A stretch of 47,866 nt of DNA from Pseudomonadota bacterium (lineage in GTDB: Bacteria; Pseudomonadota; Alphaproteobacteria; Rhodospirillales; Magnetospirillaceae): positions 1 to 47,866 of the forward strand of contig JAJXUO010000021.1 in assembly GCA_021782815.1 (NCBI GenBank), in the 5' to 3' direction. Shown here one piece after another: positions 16,901 through 27,002 of the stretch; the stretch's first letter is position 1; the number at the start of each line of letters is the position of its first letter. The notes beneath the pieces are model-generated. The model was not told where the DNA came from. It worked only from the letters and a program-made list of their open reading frames with translations, and did no database searches. The translations under genes and the position numbers were made by a program.

Positions 16901-17137
16901 ATGAAACAGGTGAAGGTTCTGGGATCGGGTTGCCGCAACTGCGTCAATACCGCGAAGCTGATCGCCGACAAGGCCGAGGCCCTGGGCGTGGCGGTGGAAA
17001 TCGAAAAGGTGACCGATATGGCCGCCATCATGAGCTATGGGGTGATGTCCACCCCCGGCGTGGTCATCGACGGCGTGGTGGTGCATGCGGGCGGCGTTCC
17101 GGCCCCCGCCGCCGTCGAAGGCTGGCTGCGGGCCTGA
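16901..17137 (+). CDS. Thioredoxin-like small redox protein (redox-active disulfide protein 2 type)
   Basis: The 78-residue product starts MKQVKVLGSGCRNC, with a CxxC active site at Cys11/Cys14 right after the first strand, and has the cis-Pro-type turn STPGVVIDG. This matches the small thioredoxin_3 family (MTH895/TM0996-like). Members are often encoded next to ArsP-type permeases and may reduce or shuttle arsenicals, though this is not shown. ATG 16901 is chosen because AGGAG precedes it by 7 nt and the fold begins there. Confidence 0.9.
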   Translation: MKQVKVLGSGCRNCVNTAKLIADKAEALGVAVEIEKVTDMAAIMSYGVMSTPGVVIDGVVVHAGGVPAPAAVEGWLRA

Positions 17138-17146
17138 TCAAAACGC

Positions 17147-17181
17147 AAAAAGCCGCCGGACGAAGGGTCCGGCGGCTTTTT
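17147..17181. terminator. Bidirectional intrinsic terminator
   Basis: A 14-bp perfect stem (17147-17160 with 17168-17181) with a 7-nt loop begins with AAAAA and ends with TTTTT, so it has a U-tract in both directions. It lies between the convergent thioredoxin-like gene and the BMP gene and can serve both. Confidence 0.95.
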
Positions 17182-17200
17182 CGTCAGGCGGCGCGGGTGT

Positions 17201-18274
17201 TTATTTCGGCAGATTGCCTTCCACGCCCTGCACATAAAAGCGCAGGCCCAGCAATTGGGCGTCGCTCAGGCTTTTGCCCGCCGGCACCACCAGTTTGCCG
17301 CTCTGGTCGGTGATGGGCCCGGCGAAGGGATTGAGCTTGCCGGCGATGATGTCCTGGCGGGTCTTCTCGGCCGCCGCCACCACATCCCTGGGCATGGCCG
17401 GATTGTAGGGCGACAGCTTGACCATGCCGCTGGCCAGGCCGCCCCAGGTATCGTGGCTTTTCCAACTGCCGTTCATGGCCGCCTTCACTTCCGCCACATC
17501 GTACTGGTCCCAGTTCTCGATGATGCCGGTGAGCAGCCGGTGCGGGGCGTAGCGGGTCATGTCGGAGCTTTGGCCGAAGCACCACACGCCGCGTTCCTCG
17601 GCGGTCTGCACCGGGGCGGCGCTGTCGGTATGCTGGGCCAGCACGTCGGCGCCCTGGTCGATCAGGGCCTTGGCGGCGGCGGCCTCCTTGCCGGGATCGT
17701 ACCAGGAATTGACGTAGATCACCTTGACCTTGGCGTCGGGGCGCACCTTGCGCAGGGCGATGGTGAAGGCGTCGATGCCGCGCACCACCTCGGGAATGGG
17801 GATGGAGGCGATATAGCCGACCACGCCGGTTTTGGTCATCTTGCCGGCGATGGTGCCCAGCACGGCGCGGCCCTCGTAGAAGCGGGCGGAAAAGGTCGAG
17901 ACGTTGGCGGCGCGCTTATAGCCGGTGGCATGCTCGAACTTCACGTCGGGGAAGGCGCGGGCCACCTTCAGGGTGGCGTTCATGAAGCCGAACGAGGTGG
18001 AGAAGATCAGTTTGTTGCCGTCGCGGGCCAGCTGGGTCAGCACCCGCTCGGCGTCGGCGCCTTCCGGCACGCTTTCCACGAAGGTGGTTTTCACCTTGGC
18101 GCCCAGGGCGGCCTCCACCGCCTTGCGGCCCTGATCGTGCTGGAAACTGTAGCCGTGGTCGCTGACCGGGCCGACATAGATCCAGGCGGCCTTGAACGGC
18201 GCGTCGGCATGGGCGGTCGGCAGCCCCAGGCTCATGGTCATGGCGGCGGCCAGAGCCCATTTGACAAACTTCAT
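17201..18274 (-). CDS. BMP-family ABC transporter substrate-binding protein
   Basis: The 357-residue product has a Sec signal peptide (MKFVKWALAAAMTMSLGLPTAHA) and the BMP/PnrA fold: YVGPVSDHGYSFQHDQGRKAVEAALG, IFSTSFGFMNATLKVARAFPDVKFEHATGYK, and DVLAQHTDSAAPVQTAEERGVWCFGQSSDM. Family members bind purine nucleosides or related compounds in the periplasm. It lies 226 bp downstream of the permease genes and has its own promoter region with repeated motifs, allowing separate control. The frame is open upstream to 18394, but the ATG at 18274 (GGGGGATCCGTC before it) starts the signal peptide. Confidence 0.93.
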   Translation of the reverse strand: MKFVKWALAAAMTMSLGLPTAHADAPFKAAWIYVGPVSDHGYSFQHDQGRKAVEAALGAKVKTTFVESVPEGADAERVLTQLARDGNKLIFSTSFGFMNATLKVARAFPDVKFEHATGYKRAANVSTFSARFYEGRAVLGTIAGKMTKTGVVGYIASIPIPEVVRGIDAFTIALRKVRPDAKVKVIYVNSWYDPGKEAAAAKALIDQGADVLAQHTDSAAPVQTAEERGVWCFGQSSDMTRYAPHRLLTGIIENWDQYDVAEVKAAMNGSWKSHDTWGGLASGMVKLSPYNPAMPRDVVAAAEKTRQDIIAGKLNPFAGPITDQSGKLVVPAGKSLSDAQLLGLRFYVQGVEGNLPK

Positions 18275-18305
18275 GACGGATCCCCCATCGAGCGGAAAAC
18301 GCGGA

Positions 18306-18353
18306 ATTATACCGGTCGGCACTTGATTTGACTCAAAAGACGCGCCGACCGGT
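18306..18353 (-). promoter_or_regulatory. Promoter P2 and inverted repeat before the BMP gene
   Basis: On the minus strand a perfect TATAAT stands at 18311-18306, with TTGAGT 19 bp upstream. A 10-bp inverted repeat, ACCGGTCGGC (18311-18320) and GCCGACCGGT (18344-18353), encloses the spacer and -35. Inside it is the motif GATTTGACTC (18325-18334), within TTGA-N6-TCAA. The layout suggests an operator over the promoter. Leader length would be about 25 nt. Confidence 0.6.
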
Positions 18354-18403
18354 AAGCCCGCGCGGCGCTTGAGCGGCCCCGGGACGGGGCTCACCGTCTC
18401 GGC

Positions 18404-18472
18404 ATGATTTGGCCCAACGGGTCAAATCATTGGCCGGGCGGTATTATATCCGGGGGTTGGAGGGGCTGTCGT
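18404..18472 (-). promoter_or_regulatory. Second promoter-like site with palindromic operator
   Basis: A second minus-strand TATAAT lies at 18448-18443 with ACGACA 18 bp upstream (18472-18467). Just downstream, arms 18404-18415 and 18419-18430 form a 12-bp inverted repeat (one G-T pair) built of GATTTGGCCC and GATTTGACCC in opposite orientation. The same decamer pattern, GATTTGRCYC, recurs at the P2 site. Confidence 0.5.
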
Positions 18473-18499
18473 GAAAAATTCACCGTTGTGTCATGAAAT

Positions 18500-19420
18500 T
18501 TAATGATCGGGATGGAAGGTCTTGCCGATGGCGGCGGGGGCGTTCAGGCGGATGCGGGCGGCATCGCGCGAGATCAGCACCAGCACCAGGATGGTGGCCA
18601 GATAAGGCAGCATGGCCAGGAATTCCGGCGGCACCGCCAATCCCAGGGCCTGGGCATGCAACTGGGCGATGGTGAAGGCGCCGAACAGCAGGGCGCCGAG
18701 CACCAGCCGGCCCGGCCGCCAGGTGGAAAACACCACCAGGGCGAGGGCGATCCAGCCGCGCCCGGCGGTCATGTCCTCGGCCCACATCGGGGTATAGGCC
18801 AGCGACAGATAGGCCCCGCCCAGACCGGCCATGGCGCCGCCGAACAGGATGCAGGCGAAGCGGATCAGGCGCACCGGATAGCCCAGGGCGTGGGCGGCCT
18901 CGGGATTTTCCCCCACCGCCCGCACCACCAGCCCGGCGCGGGTGCGGGCCAGCAGCCATCCCACCGCCAGGGTGAGGAGGGCGGCCAGATAGATCAGGGG
19001 GTCGCGGTCGAACAGCAGCGGTCCCAGCAGCGGCAGATGCGACAGCAGCGGCAGCGGCAGATCGGGCAGTTTTTCCAGCGGCGTGCCGACGAAAGGTTTG
19101 CCCACCAGGGCCGACAGCCCGACCCCGAACAGGGTGAGGGCCAGGCCGGTGGCCACCTGATTGGCCAGCAGCACCAGGGTGAGCAGGGCGAAGAGGGCGC
19201 TCAAGGCCATGCCGGCCAGGGCGGCGGCCAGGATGCCGAGGGCGGCATGGCCGCTATGGGCGGTGACGGCGAAGCCGCAGACGGCCCCCACCAGCATCAT
19301 GCCCTCCACGCCGAGATTGAGAACGCCCGATTTCTCGGTCACCAGTTCGCCCAAGGCGGCGAACAGCAGCGGCGCCGCGGCCAGGAGAACGGAAACCAGA
19401 ATGGCGGTGACATGGTCCAT
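18500..19420 (-). CDS. BMP-type ABC transporter permease (second permease)
   Basis: The 306-residue inner-membrane protein has about eight or nine hydrophobic helices and the family segments ALGELVTEKSGVLNLGVEGMMLVGA and VGENPEAAHALGYPVRLIRFACILFGGAMAGLGGAYLSL, typical of the branched-chain/ribose-type permeases of nucleoside importers (YufQ/NupC-like partner). It follows the first permease by 3 bp and presumably forms a heterodimer with it. Substrate is not determinable, although the BMP binding protein suggests purines or nucleosides. Confidence 0.93.
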   Translation of the reverse strand: MDHVTAILVSVLLAAAPLLFAALGELVTEKSGVLNLGVEGMMLVGAVCGFAVTAHSGHAALGILAAALAGMALSALFALLTLVLLANQVATGLALTLFGVGLSALVGKPFVGTPLEKLPDLPLPLLSHLPLLGPLLFDRDPLIYLAALLTLAVGWLLARTRAGLVVRAVGENPEAAHALGYPVRLIRFACILFGGAMAGLGGAYLSLAYTPMWAEDMTAGRGWIALALVVFSTWRPGRLVLGALLFGAFTIAQLHAQALGLAVPPEFLAMLPYLATILVLVLISRDAARIRLNAPAAIGKTFHPDH

Positions 19421-19423
19421 GGC

Positions 19424-20491
19424 TCAGCCTCGCGTCCGGGCCAGGCGCGGGCGGTAGCGCACCAGCACCTCCGAGGCCAGCAGGAAGAACAGCAGCATGC
19501 CCTGGAAGACATCGGTGGCGGCCAGGGGCAGGCCCAGGGAGATTTGCGCCGATTCGCCGCCCAGATAGCTCAAGGCCACCAGCAGCGAGGCGAACAGGAT
19601 GCCGATGGGATGCAAACGGCCGAGGAAGGCCACGATGATGGCGGTAAAACCGTAGCCCGGCGAGACGAAGGGCGTCAGCTGGCCGATGGGGCCGGCCACC
19701 TCGTTCAGCCCGGCGATACCGGCCAGGGCGCCCGACAGCAGCAGCGACAGCCAGGTGACGCGACCGCGGTCGAAACCGGCATAGCCCGCGGCGGCGCTGG
19801 TCAGGCCGATAACGCGGATCTGAAAGCCTAAGAACGTGCGCGACAGCAGGAACCAGCCGCCCAGGGTCACGGCCAGGGCCAGGAGGGCGCCGAAGCCCAG
19901 CCGGGTGCCGTGCAGCAGCGGCGGGATCACCGCGTCGGGGGCGAACATGGGCGATTGCGGAAAATTATAGCCGTCGGGATCGCGCCAGGGGCCGCCCACC
20001 AGCCAGCGCAGGAACAGGCGGGCCACATAGGTCAGCATCAGGCTGGTCAGGATCTCGCTGGCGTTGAAGCGCAGCTTGAGGAAGGCCGGCACGGCGGCCC
20101 AGGCCATGCCGCCCAGGGCCCCGGCCAGGAACATGGCGGGCAGCACCCAGGGGGCGCCGTCGGCCGGGCGCAGGAACAACGCCACCCCCGATCCGGCGAT
20201 GGCCCCCATGAGGAGCTGGCCCTCGGCGCCGATGTTCCAGATGTTGGCGCGGAAGCCCACGGCCAGACCGATGGCGCACAACAGCAGCGGCGTGGCCTTC
20301 ATGGCCAGTTCGCCCAGGCCGTAGAGGCTGTTGACCGGGGTGATGAAAAAGGCCTTGAGGGCGGCGGCCGGCGCAAAGCCCAGCAGGGCGAACAGCAGGG
20401 CTCCGGCCAGCAGGGTCAGCAGCACCGCCAGCAGCGGCGCCAGCAGCAGGGCCGCCGTCGAGGGATGGGGGCGGGCCTCAAGACGAAGCAT
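19424..20491 (-). CDS. BMP-type ABC transporter permease (first permease)
   Basis: The 355-residue permease contains KATPLLLCAIGLAVGFRANIWNIGAEGQLLMGAIAGSGVAL, the coupling-region signature of this family, plus about nine hydrophobic stretches. The frame is open to 20593, inside the ATPase gene; the ATG at 20491 (MLRLEARPHPST) is chosen because the family begins with a short polar leader before TM1. It overlaps the ATPase gene by 14 bp, which implies coupled translation. Confidence 0.92.
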   Translation of the reverse strand: MLRLEARPHPSTAALLLAPLLAVLLTLLAGALLFALLGFAPAAALKAFFITPVNSLYGLGELAMKATPLLLCAIGLAVGFRANIWNIGAEGQLLMGAIAGSGVALFLRPADGAPWVLPAMFLAGALGGMAWAAVPAFLKLRFNASEILTSLMLTYVARLFLRWLVGGPWRDPDGYNFPQSPMFAPDAVIPPLLHGTRLGFGALLALAVTLGGWFLLSRTFLGFQIRVIGLTSAAAGYAGFDRGRVTWLSLLLSGALAGIAGLNEVAGPIGQLTPFVSPGYGFTAIIVAFLGRLHPIGILFASLLVALSYLGGESAQISLGLPLAATDVFQGMLLFFLLASEVLVRYRPRLARTRG

Positions 20492-22028
20492 GGTCGGTCT
20501 CCGTGCGCTCTTCGAAAATGCCGCCCATGCGCAGGCCGATCTGCTCCACCGTGGTCTGATCCACCGGAGTGGTGGCCGACAGGCGGCCGCCATGCATCAC
20601 GGCGATGCGGTCGCTCAAGGTGAAAAGCTCGTCCAGATCCTGCGAGACGATGAGCAGCGCCGTGCCGCCCTGGGCCAGATCGAGGAGAGCCTGATGGATC
20701 TGGGCGGCGGCGCCGGCATCCACCCCCCAGGTGGGTTGGGCGGCGATCAACAGCCGGGGATTTTGCAGGATTTCGCGGCCGATGATGAATTTCTGCAGAT
20801 TGCCGCCCGACAGGGCGCGGGCGGGGGTGGCATGGCCGCGCGTGGCCACGCCGAAATGCTGGATCACCCGCTCGGCGTAACGGCGGGCCCGGCCGAAGCG
20901 CACCAGGCCGCGCCGCACCATGCCGCCGCTGCCGTAGCCCGACAGCAGGGCGTTGTCGGCCAGGCTCATCTCGGGCACCGCGCCGCGCCCCAGCCGTTCC
21001 TCGGGCACGAAGGCCAGCCCTAAGCTGCGCCGCGCCCGGGGGCCCAGATGCCCGGCGGCCACGCCGCCGATGACGATCATGCCGGGATCGGGGGAGCGGG
21101 CCTCGCCCGAAAGCGCCGACAGCAGCTCCGCCTGACCATTGCCCGCCACCCCGGCGATGCCGACGATCTCGCCGGCCCGCACGCTCAGGGCCACATCGGC
21201 CAGCGTGACGGCGAAGGGGTCGTCGGAGGTGGTGAACAGGTGATGCAACTCCAGCACGGTGTCGCGCGCCGGGGCTGACTGCGGTCCGCGGCGGGGCACG
21301 GCCAGGCCGGTGCCGATCATCATTTCGGCCATGGCCCGGCTGGTGGTGGCGGCGGGATCGCAGCTGCCCACCACCCGGCCGGCCCGCATCACCGTGGCGC
21401 GGCCGCACAGGGCGCGGATTTCGTCGAGCTTGTGGCTGATATAGAGGATGGTGCGCCCTTCCGCCGCCAACTGGCGCAGCACGGCGAACAGGCCGTCCAC
21501 CTCCTGCGGCGTCAGCACCGAAGTGGGCTCGTCCATGATCAGCAGGCGCGGCTCGCCCAGAAGGCAGCGCACGATCTCCACCCGCTGGCGTTCCCCCACC
21601 GACAGGCTGTGCACCGGCCGGTCCGGGTCCAGCGCCAGGCCGTAGCGGGCGGAAACCGCGGCGATGCGGCGCACCAGGGCCTTCATGGGGCCGGGCCGGT
21701 CCAGGCCCAGGGCGATGTTCTCGGCCACGCTCAAGGAGTCGAACAGGGAAAAGTGCTGAAACACCATGCCGATGCCCAGGCGGCGGGCGGCGGCGGGGCT
21801 GGCGATGCTCACCGGCCGGCCATCCCAGGCCATCTGGCCGGAATCGGCTTGCAGCACGCCGTAGATGATCTTCACCAGGGTGCTTTTGCCGGCGCCGTTC
21901 TCGCCCAGCAGGGCGTGGATTTCCCCCGGCATCAGGGTCAGGCCGACGCCGTCGTTGGCGCGGCAGCCGGGAAAGGATTTGCTGATGCCCGTAAGGGCCA
22001 GACGGGGGACGGATGCGTCCGGGGGCAA
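20478..22028 (-). CDS. BMP-type ABC transporter ATPase (tandem ABC domains)
   Basis: The 516-residue cytoplasmic ATPase has two ABC cassettes. The first has Walker A GENGAGKST, signature LSVGERQRVEIVR and Walker B LLIMDEPTSVLT. The second has the degenerate Walker A usual for this family (GVAGNGQAEL) and signature LSGGNLQKFIIGRE. The frame is open to 22559 across dctA, so the start needs judgement: the TTG at 22028 has GAGG 6 nt upstream and gives a family-sized protein beginning LPPDASVPRLALTGISKSFPG. A GTG at 22067 is possible but lacks a ribosome site. Confidence 0.88.
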   Translation of the reverse strand: MPPDASVPRLALTGISKSFPGCRANDGVGLTLMPGEIHALLGENGAGKSTLVKIIYGVLQADSGQMAWDGRPVSIASPAAARRLGIGMVFQHFSLFDSLSVAENIALGLDRPGPMKALVRRIAAVSARYGLALDPDRPVHSLSVGERQRVEIVRCLLGEPRLLIMDEPTSVLTPQEVDGLFAVLRQLAAEGRTILYISHKLDEIRALCGRATVMRAGRVVGSCDPAATTSRAMAEMMIGTGLAVPRRGPQSAPARDTVLELHHLFTTSDDPFAVTLADVALSVRAGEIVGIAGVAGNGQAELLSALSGEARSPDPGMIVIGGVAAGHLGPRARRSLGLAFVPEERLGRGAVPEMSLADNALLSGYGSGGMVRRGLVRFGRARRYAERVIQHFGVATRGHATPARALSGGNLQKFIIGREILQNPRLLIAAQPTWGVDAGAAAQIHQALLDLAQGGTALLIVSQDLDELFTLSDRIAVMHGGRLSATTPVDQTTVEQIGLRMGGIFEERTETDHASS

Positions 22029-22090
22029 CGGGAGCCTCGTGGCGAATAAGAAACCGGTGGCGCGCACTCTATAGGGACTTGCGGCCGGAG

Positions 22091-22116
22091 GACAGCGGGG
22101 AAATATCCCCGCCGTC
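22091..22116 (-). terminator. Hairpin downstream of dctA
   Basis: Arms 22091-22101 and 22106-22116 form an 11-bp stem with one mismatch and a 4-nt loop, 14 bp past the dctA stop. No U-tract follows on the minus strand, so it may be an inefficient or factor-assisted terminator, or an mRNA stabiliser. It sits between dctA and the ABC operon, which run in the same direction. Confidence 0.45.
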
Positions 22117-22129
22117 CCAAGCGGTCCGA

Positions 22130-23449
22130 TTACATTTTTTCCAGGCTGTCGTTGCCGAAGTGGCTGCGGTATTCGGCCAGGCCCTTGGCCGCGTCGAATT
22201 CTTTTTCCGTCTTGGCGATGATCACCGTGGCCACGCCGTTGCCGATCATGTTGGTGAGGGCGCGGGCGGTGGACATGAAGCGGTCGACGCCGAACAGCAG
22301 GGCCAGCCCTTCGATGGGCAGCTGCCCGTTGCCCTGCAGGGTGGCGGCCAGGGTGATGAATCCGCCGCCGGTCACGGCGGCGGCGCCCTTCGAGGTGACC
22401 ATCAGCAGCGCCATGATGGAGAGCTGCTGCCACAGCGACAGGTCGATGTGGTAGGCCTGGGCGATGAACAGGGCGGCCATGGAAAGATAGATGGTGGTGC
22501 CGTCCAGATTGAAGGAATAGCCGGTGGGAATCACCAGGCCCACCACCGGCTTGGAGCAACCCAGGCGCTGCAGCTTTTCCATCATGCGCGGCAGCACCGT
22601 CTCGGACGAGGAGGTGCCGAGAACGATCATGATCTCGTCCTTCAGGTAACGCAGGAAGCGGAAGATGGAAAAGCCGTACATGCGGGCGATCATGCCCAGC
22701 ACCACGGTGATGAACAGCACCATGGTCAGCAGCACGGCGGCCAGCAGCTCGCCCAGCGAGGCCAGCGACGACAGGCCGAACTTGCCGATGGTGTAGGCCA
22801 TGGCCCCGAAGGCGCCGATGGGGGCGTAATACATGATGATGTTGATGATGCGGAAGAAGGTGTGCGACAGCCGTTCCAGGAAATCCTCCACCGGCTTGCC
22901 CTTTTCCCCCATCAGCGACAGGGCGGCGCCGAACAGCACCGAGAACAGCAGGATCTGCAAAAGATCACCGGTGGCGAAGGCGCCCACCACGTTGTCGGGG
23001 ATGAGGTTGACCAGGAAGTCGATCACCGAATGATGCTGGGCGGCGGTGGCGTATTTGCTGACCTCGGCGGCGTGCTGGCTAAGGGCGCCCAGGGTGGCGT
23101 TGATGTTGCGGCCCGGATCGATCACGTTCACCACCACCAGGCCGATGGCCAGGGCGAAGGTGGTCACCACCTCGAAATAGACCAGGGCCTTGACGCCCAC
23201 CTTGCCCACCTTGCGCATGTCGCCGACGCTGGAAATGCCGGTGACCACGGTCAGGAAGATCACCGGGCCCACCACCATCTTGATCATGCGGATGAAGATA
23301 TCGCCCAGCCACTTCAGATGGGCGCCGGTATCGGGCGCCAGATGGCCCACCACGATGCCGATGACGATGGCCACCAGCACCTGGAAGGTCAGATCCTTGT
23401 AAAGCTTCTTCTTCTTGGGCGCCGTGGCGGTGGCGGGCGAAATATGCAT
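22130..23449 (-). CDS. dctA: C4-dicarboxylate:cation symporter DctA
   Basis: The 439-residue inner-membrane carrier imports succinate, fumarate and malate. DAACS-family signatures are intact: GTSSSETVLPRMMEKL, the NLDGTTIYL helix (PTGYSFNLDGTTIYLSMAALFIAQA), LLMVTSKGAAAVTGGGF, and FGVDRFMSTARALTNMIGNGVAT. Length matches DctA (about 430-450). GAGGAAACGCAC precedes the ATG. A sigma-54 promoter lies 77 nt upstream of the start and dctBD are divergent, the classic rhizobial arrangement. Confidence 0.97.
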   Translation of the reverse strand: MHISPATATAPKKKKLYKDLTFQVLVAIVIGIVVGHLAPDTGAHLKWLGDIFIRMIKMVVGPVIFLTVVTGISSVGDMRKVGKVGVKALVYFEVVTTFALAIGLVVVNVIDPGRNINATLGALSQHAAEVSKYATAAQHHSVIDFLVNLIPDNVVGAFATGDLLQILLFSVLFGAALSLMGEKGKPVEDFLERLSHTFFRIINIIMYYAPIGAFGAMAYTIGKFGLSSLASLGELLAAVLLTMVLFITVVLGMIARMYGFSIFRFLRYLKDEIMIVLGTSSSETVLPRMMEKLQRLGCSKPVVGLVIPTGYSFNLDGTTIYLSMAALFIAQAYHIDLSLWQQLSIMALLMVTSKGAAAVTGGGFITLAATLQGNGQLPIEGLALLFGVDRFMSTARALTNMIGNGVATVIIAKTEKEFDAAKGLAEYRSHFGNDSLEKM

Positions 23450-23534
23450 GTGCGTTTCCTCGCAAGATGATGCTTATGGTGTGGCGGGATCCGTTCCGGC
23501 GGCGGCGCGGACCCGCTGTTGTCGGGGCATCTGT

Positions 23535-23552
23535 GAGCAAGCGGCGTGCCAA
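23535..23552 (-). promoter_or_regulatory. Sigma-54 promoter of dctA
   Basis: On the minus strand TTGGCACGCCGCTTGCTC matches the -24/-12 consensus TGGCACG-N4-TTGCW, with GG (23550-23549) and GC (23538-23537) exactly 10 bp apart. Transcription would start near 23526, giving a leader of about 77 nt to the dctA ATG. The divergent dctD encodes a sigma-54 activator. Confidence 0.92.
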
Positions 23553-23595
23553 GGATGTTCAGGCCCGGTTTGGGGCGGATGAGGGATGTTGCGTG

Positions 23596-23645
23596 TGTGA
23601 AAAGACGCTCATTTCACCGTCGGCGCCTGTGCGGAAAGCCGCGCA
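23596..23645 (-). promoter_or_regulatory. Candidate DctD upstream activating sites
   Basis: Two inverted repeats lie about 80 and 110 bp upstream of the predicted dctA start: GTGAAA-N9-TTTCAC (23597-23617) and TGTGCGG-AAAG-CCGCGCA (23628-23645, one mismatch). Position fits enhancer sites for a DctD-type activator. Assignment to DctD is inference from position and neighbours. Confidence 0.5.
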
Positions 23646-23756
23646 TCGGGATGAAATCGTGTGTGGCGGCGGCCCGGCGGGAAAGTTCCTTGCCTCGCGC
23701 CGGGATTTTCCCGCATTTAATGAAAAGGCGGACTGGGAAGAAGGATTGAACGGGAC

Positions 23757-25552
23757 GTGACTGTGCTGTGGCGGCGTCTGGCGGTGCGATGGCGGGGAGC
23801 GCGCCCGTTCTTGACCGCGCTGATCTATCTGCTGGTGCTGGCGGCGCCGTGGGTGGGCTGGCGGGTGCTGGACTGGAGCCAGGCGCAGGCCTACGACCGT
23901 CTGGAGGAGCAGGGGCGGGAGCATCTGGCCCTTTACGCCCAGGCCCTGCATGCGGAAATCACCACCTTCCGCAACGTGCCGCTGGTGTTGGCCTCGGATG
24001 CCGGGGTGCGGGCGCTGCTGACCGCGGGCGGCGACGCGGCGGCGCTGTCGCGGCGCCTGGAAACGCTGAACGGCATCCTGGGCGCCTCGGCCCTTTACGT
24101 GCTGAACCGCGACGGTCTGACCCTGGCCGCCAGCAACTGGCGCGATCCTTCCGGCGGCTTCGTGGGACGGCGTTTCGATTTCCGCCCCTATTTCACCGCC
24201 GCCATGGCCGGGCGGGTGGGGCAGTATTTCGCCCTGGGCAGTACCTCCAACCGCCCTGGCGACTATATCGCCGTGCCGGTGCGGGGGCCGGAGGGTGTGG
24301 TGGGGGCGGTGGTGGTGAAAACCGCCATGGATGTCCTGGAGCGGGGCTGGTCCAGCCGGGGCGAGCGGGTGTTCGTCAGCGACGGTCACGGCGTCATCTT
24401 CATCACCAACACGCCGTCCTGGCGCTATCTGACCCGCGCGCCGCTGACGGCCGCCACCCTGGCGGCCATCCGCGCCAGCCGCCAGTACGGCGACGCGCCG
24501 TTGCATCCGCTGCCGGTGGTGGCGGGCAGCCGCCTGCAAACAGTGGACGGCGTGGGCTATGTGACGGTCAGCGCGCCGCTGGCCGACGGCGACGGCTGGC
24601 GCCTTTCGGTGATGCTGGACGCCGCCGCCGCGCAAGCGGCCGGGCGTCAGACCGGGCTGCTGGCGCTGCTGTCCATGGGGCTGGCCGGGCTGGCGGTTTA
24701 TTACCTGTCGCAACGCAGCCTGCGCCGCCGCCGCCAGACCCGCGAGCTGGAACGCCGGGTGGCCGAGCGCACCCACGCCCTGACCCGCACCAACCAGCGG
24801 CTGGAGGCGGAAGTCGCGGAGCGGATGCGGGCCGAGATGGAATTGCGGGCCAAGCAGCAGGAACTGGTGCAGGCGGCCAAGCTGGCGGCCCTGGGGCAGA
24901 TGTCGGCGGGCATGGTGCACGAGTTGAACCAGCCCCTGGCCGCCCTGCGCGGCTTTGCCGAGAACGCCCGCACCTTCCTGGACCAGAACCGTCCGCAAGG
25001 CGCTTTGGACAATCTGGGGGAAATCGTCGCCCTGACCGAACGCATGGCGCGGATTACCGGGCAGTTGAAGCAGTTCGCCCGCAAATCCACGGACAGTCTG
25101 GCGGCGGTGGATCTGGTGGCCGCCGTCGAGGGGGCGCTGTCCATGTTGTCCGGGCCGCTGCGCGCCGCCGGCGTGGCCGTGGCGTGGGCGCCGCCGCCCC
25201 AGCCGCTGCCGGTATGGGGCGAGGATGTGCGGCTGCAGCAGGTGCTGGTCAATCTGCTGCGCAACGCCCTCGACGCCATGGGCGAGGGCGGCGGCGGCCG
25301 TCTGGCGCTGACCCTGGATCTGGAGCGGGAAACGGCGACCCTGGCGGTGGCCGACAACGGGCCGGGCCTGCCGCCCGATCTTCTGCCCCATCTCTTCGAG
25401 CCTTTTTTCACCACCAAGCCCGCCGGTGAAGGTCTGGGCTTGGGTCTGTCCATTTCCGAGGGTATCGTGCGCGCCTTCGGCGGCCGTCTGACGGCGGCGC
25501 AGGGGGCGGCGGGCGGCGCCGTCTTCACGCTCTGTCTGCGGCGGGTGGAGGA

Positions 25553-25556
<4 letters not shown>
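23757..25556 (+). CDS. dctB: DctB-type C4-dicarboxylate sensor histidine kinase
   Basis: The 599-residue kinase has TM1 (about 19-39), a periplasmic double-Cache-like sensor (ASALYVLNRDGLTLAASNWRDPSGGFVGRRFDFRPYFTAAMAGR, the DctB ligand-site signature), TM2 (about 301-320), a coiled segment, HisKA with His388 (MSAGMVHELNQPLAALRGFAENA) and an ATPase domain (VNLLRNALDAM, DNGPGLPP, GLGLGLSISEGIV). It should sense external dicarboxylates and phosphorylate DctD. The start is a GTG at 23757, about 8 nt after AAGAAGGATTGAA. Its stop overlaps the dctD start by four bases. Confidence 0.95.
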
Positions 25557-26896
<1,340 letters not shown>

Positions 26897-27002
26897 AAAC
26901 AAGGGGGGACAGGGGCATTTATCCGGTTGCGTCGTTGACCTTTCCGCCGTGTGGTGATGTGCTGACAGCTCAAGAAGAAAACAAGCGATCAGGAGGACGA
27001 TG

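Noticed and set aside
23467-23760. A 97-codon plus-strand frame in the dctA/dctB intergenic region
   Set aside because: It overlaps the sigma-54 promoter and candidate enhancer sites, has no ribosome site, and its product shows no family resemblance.
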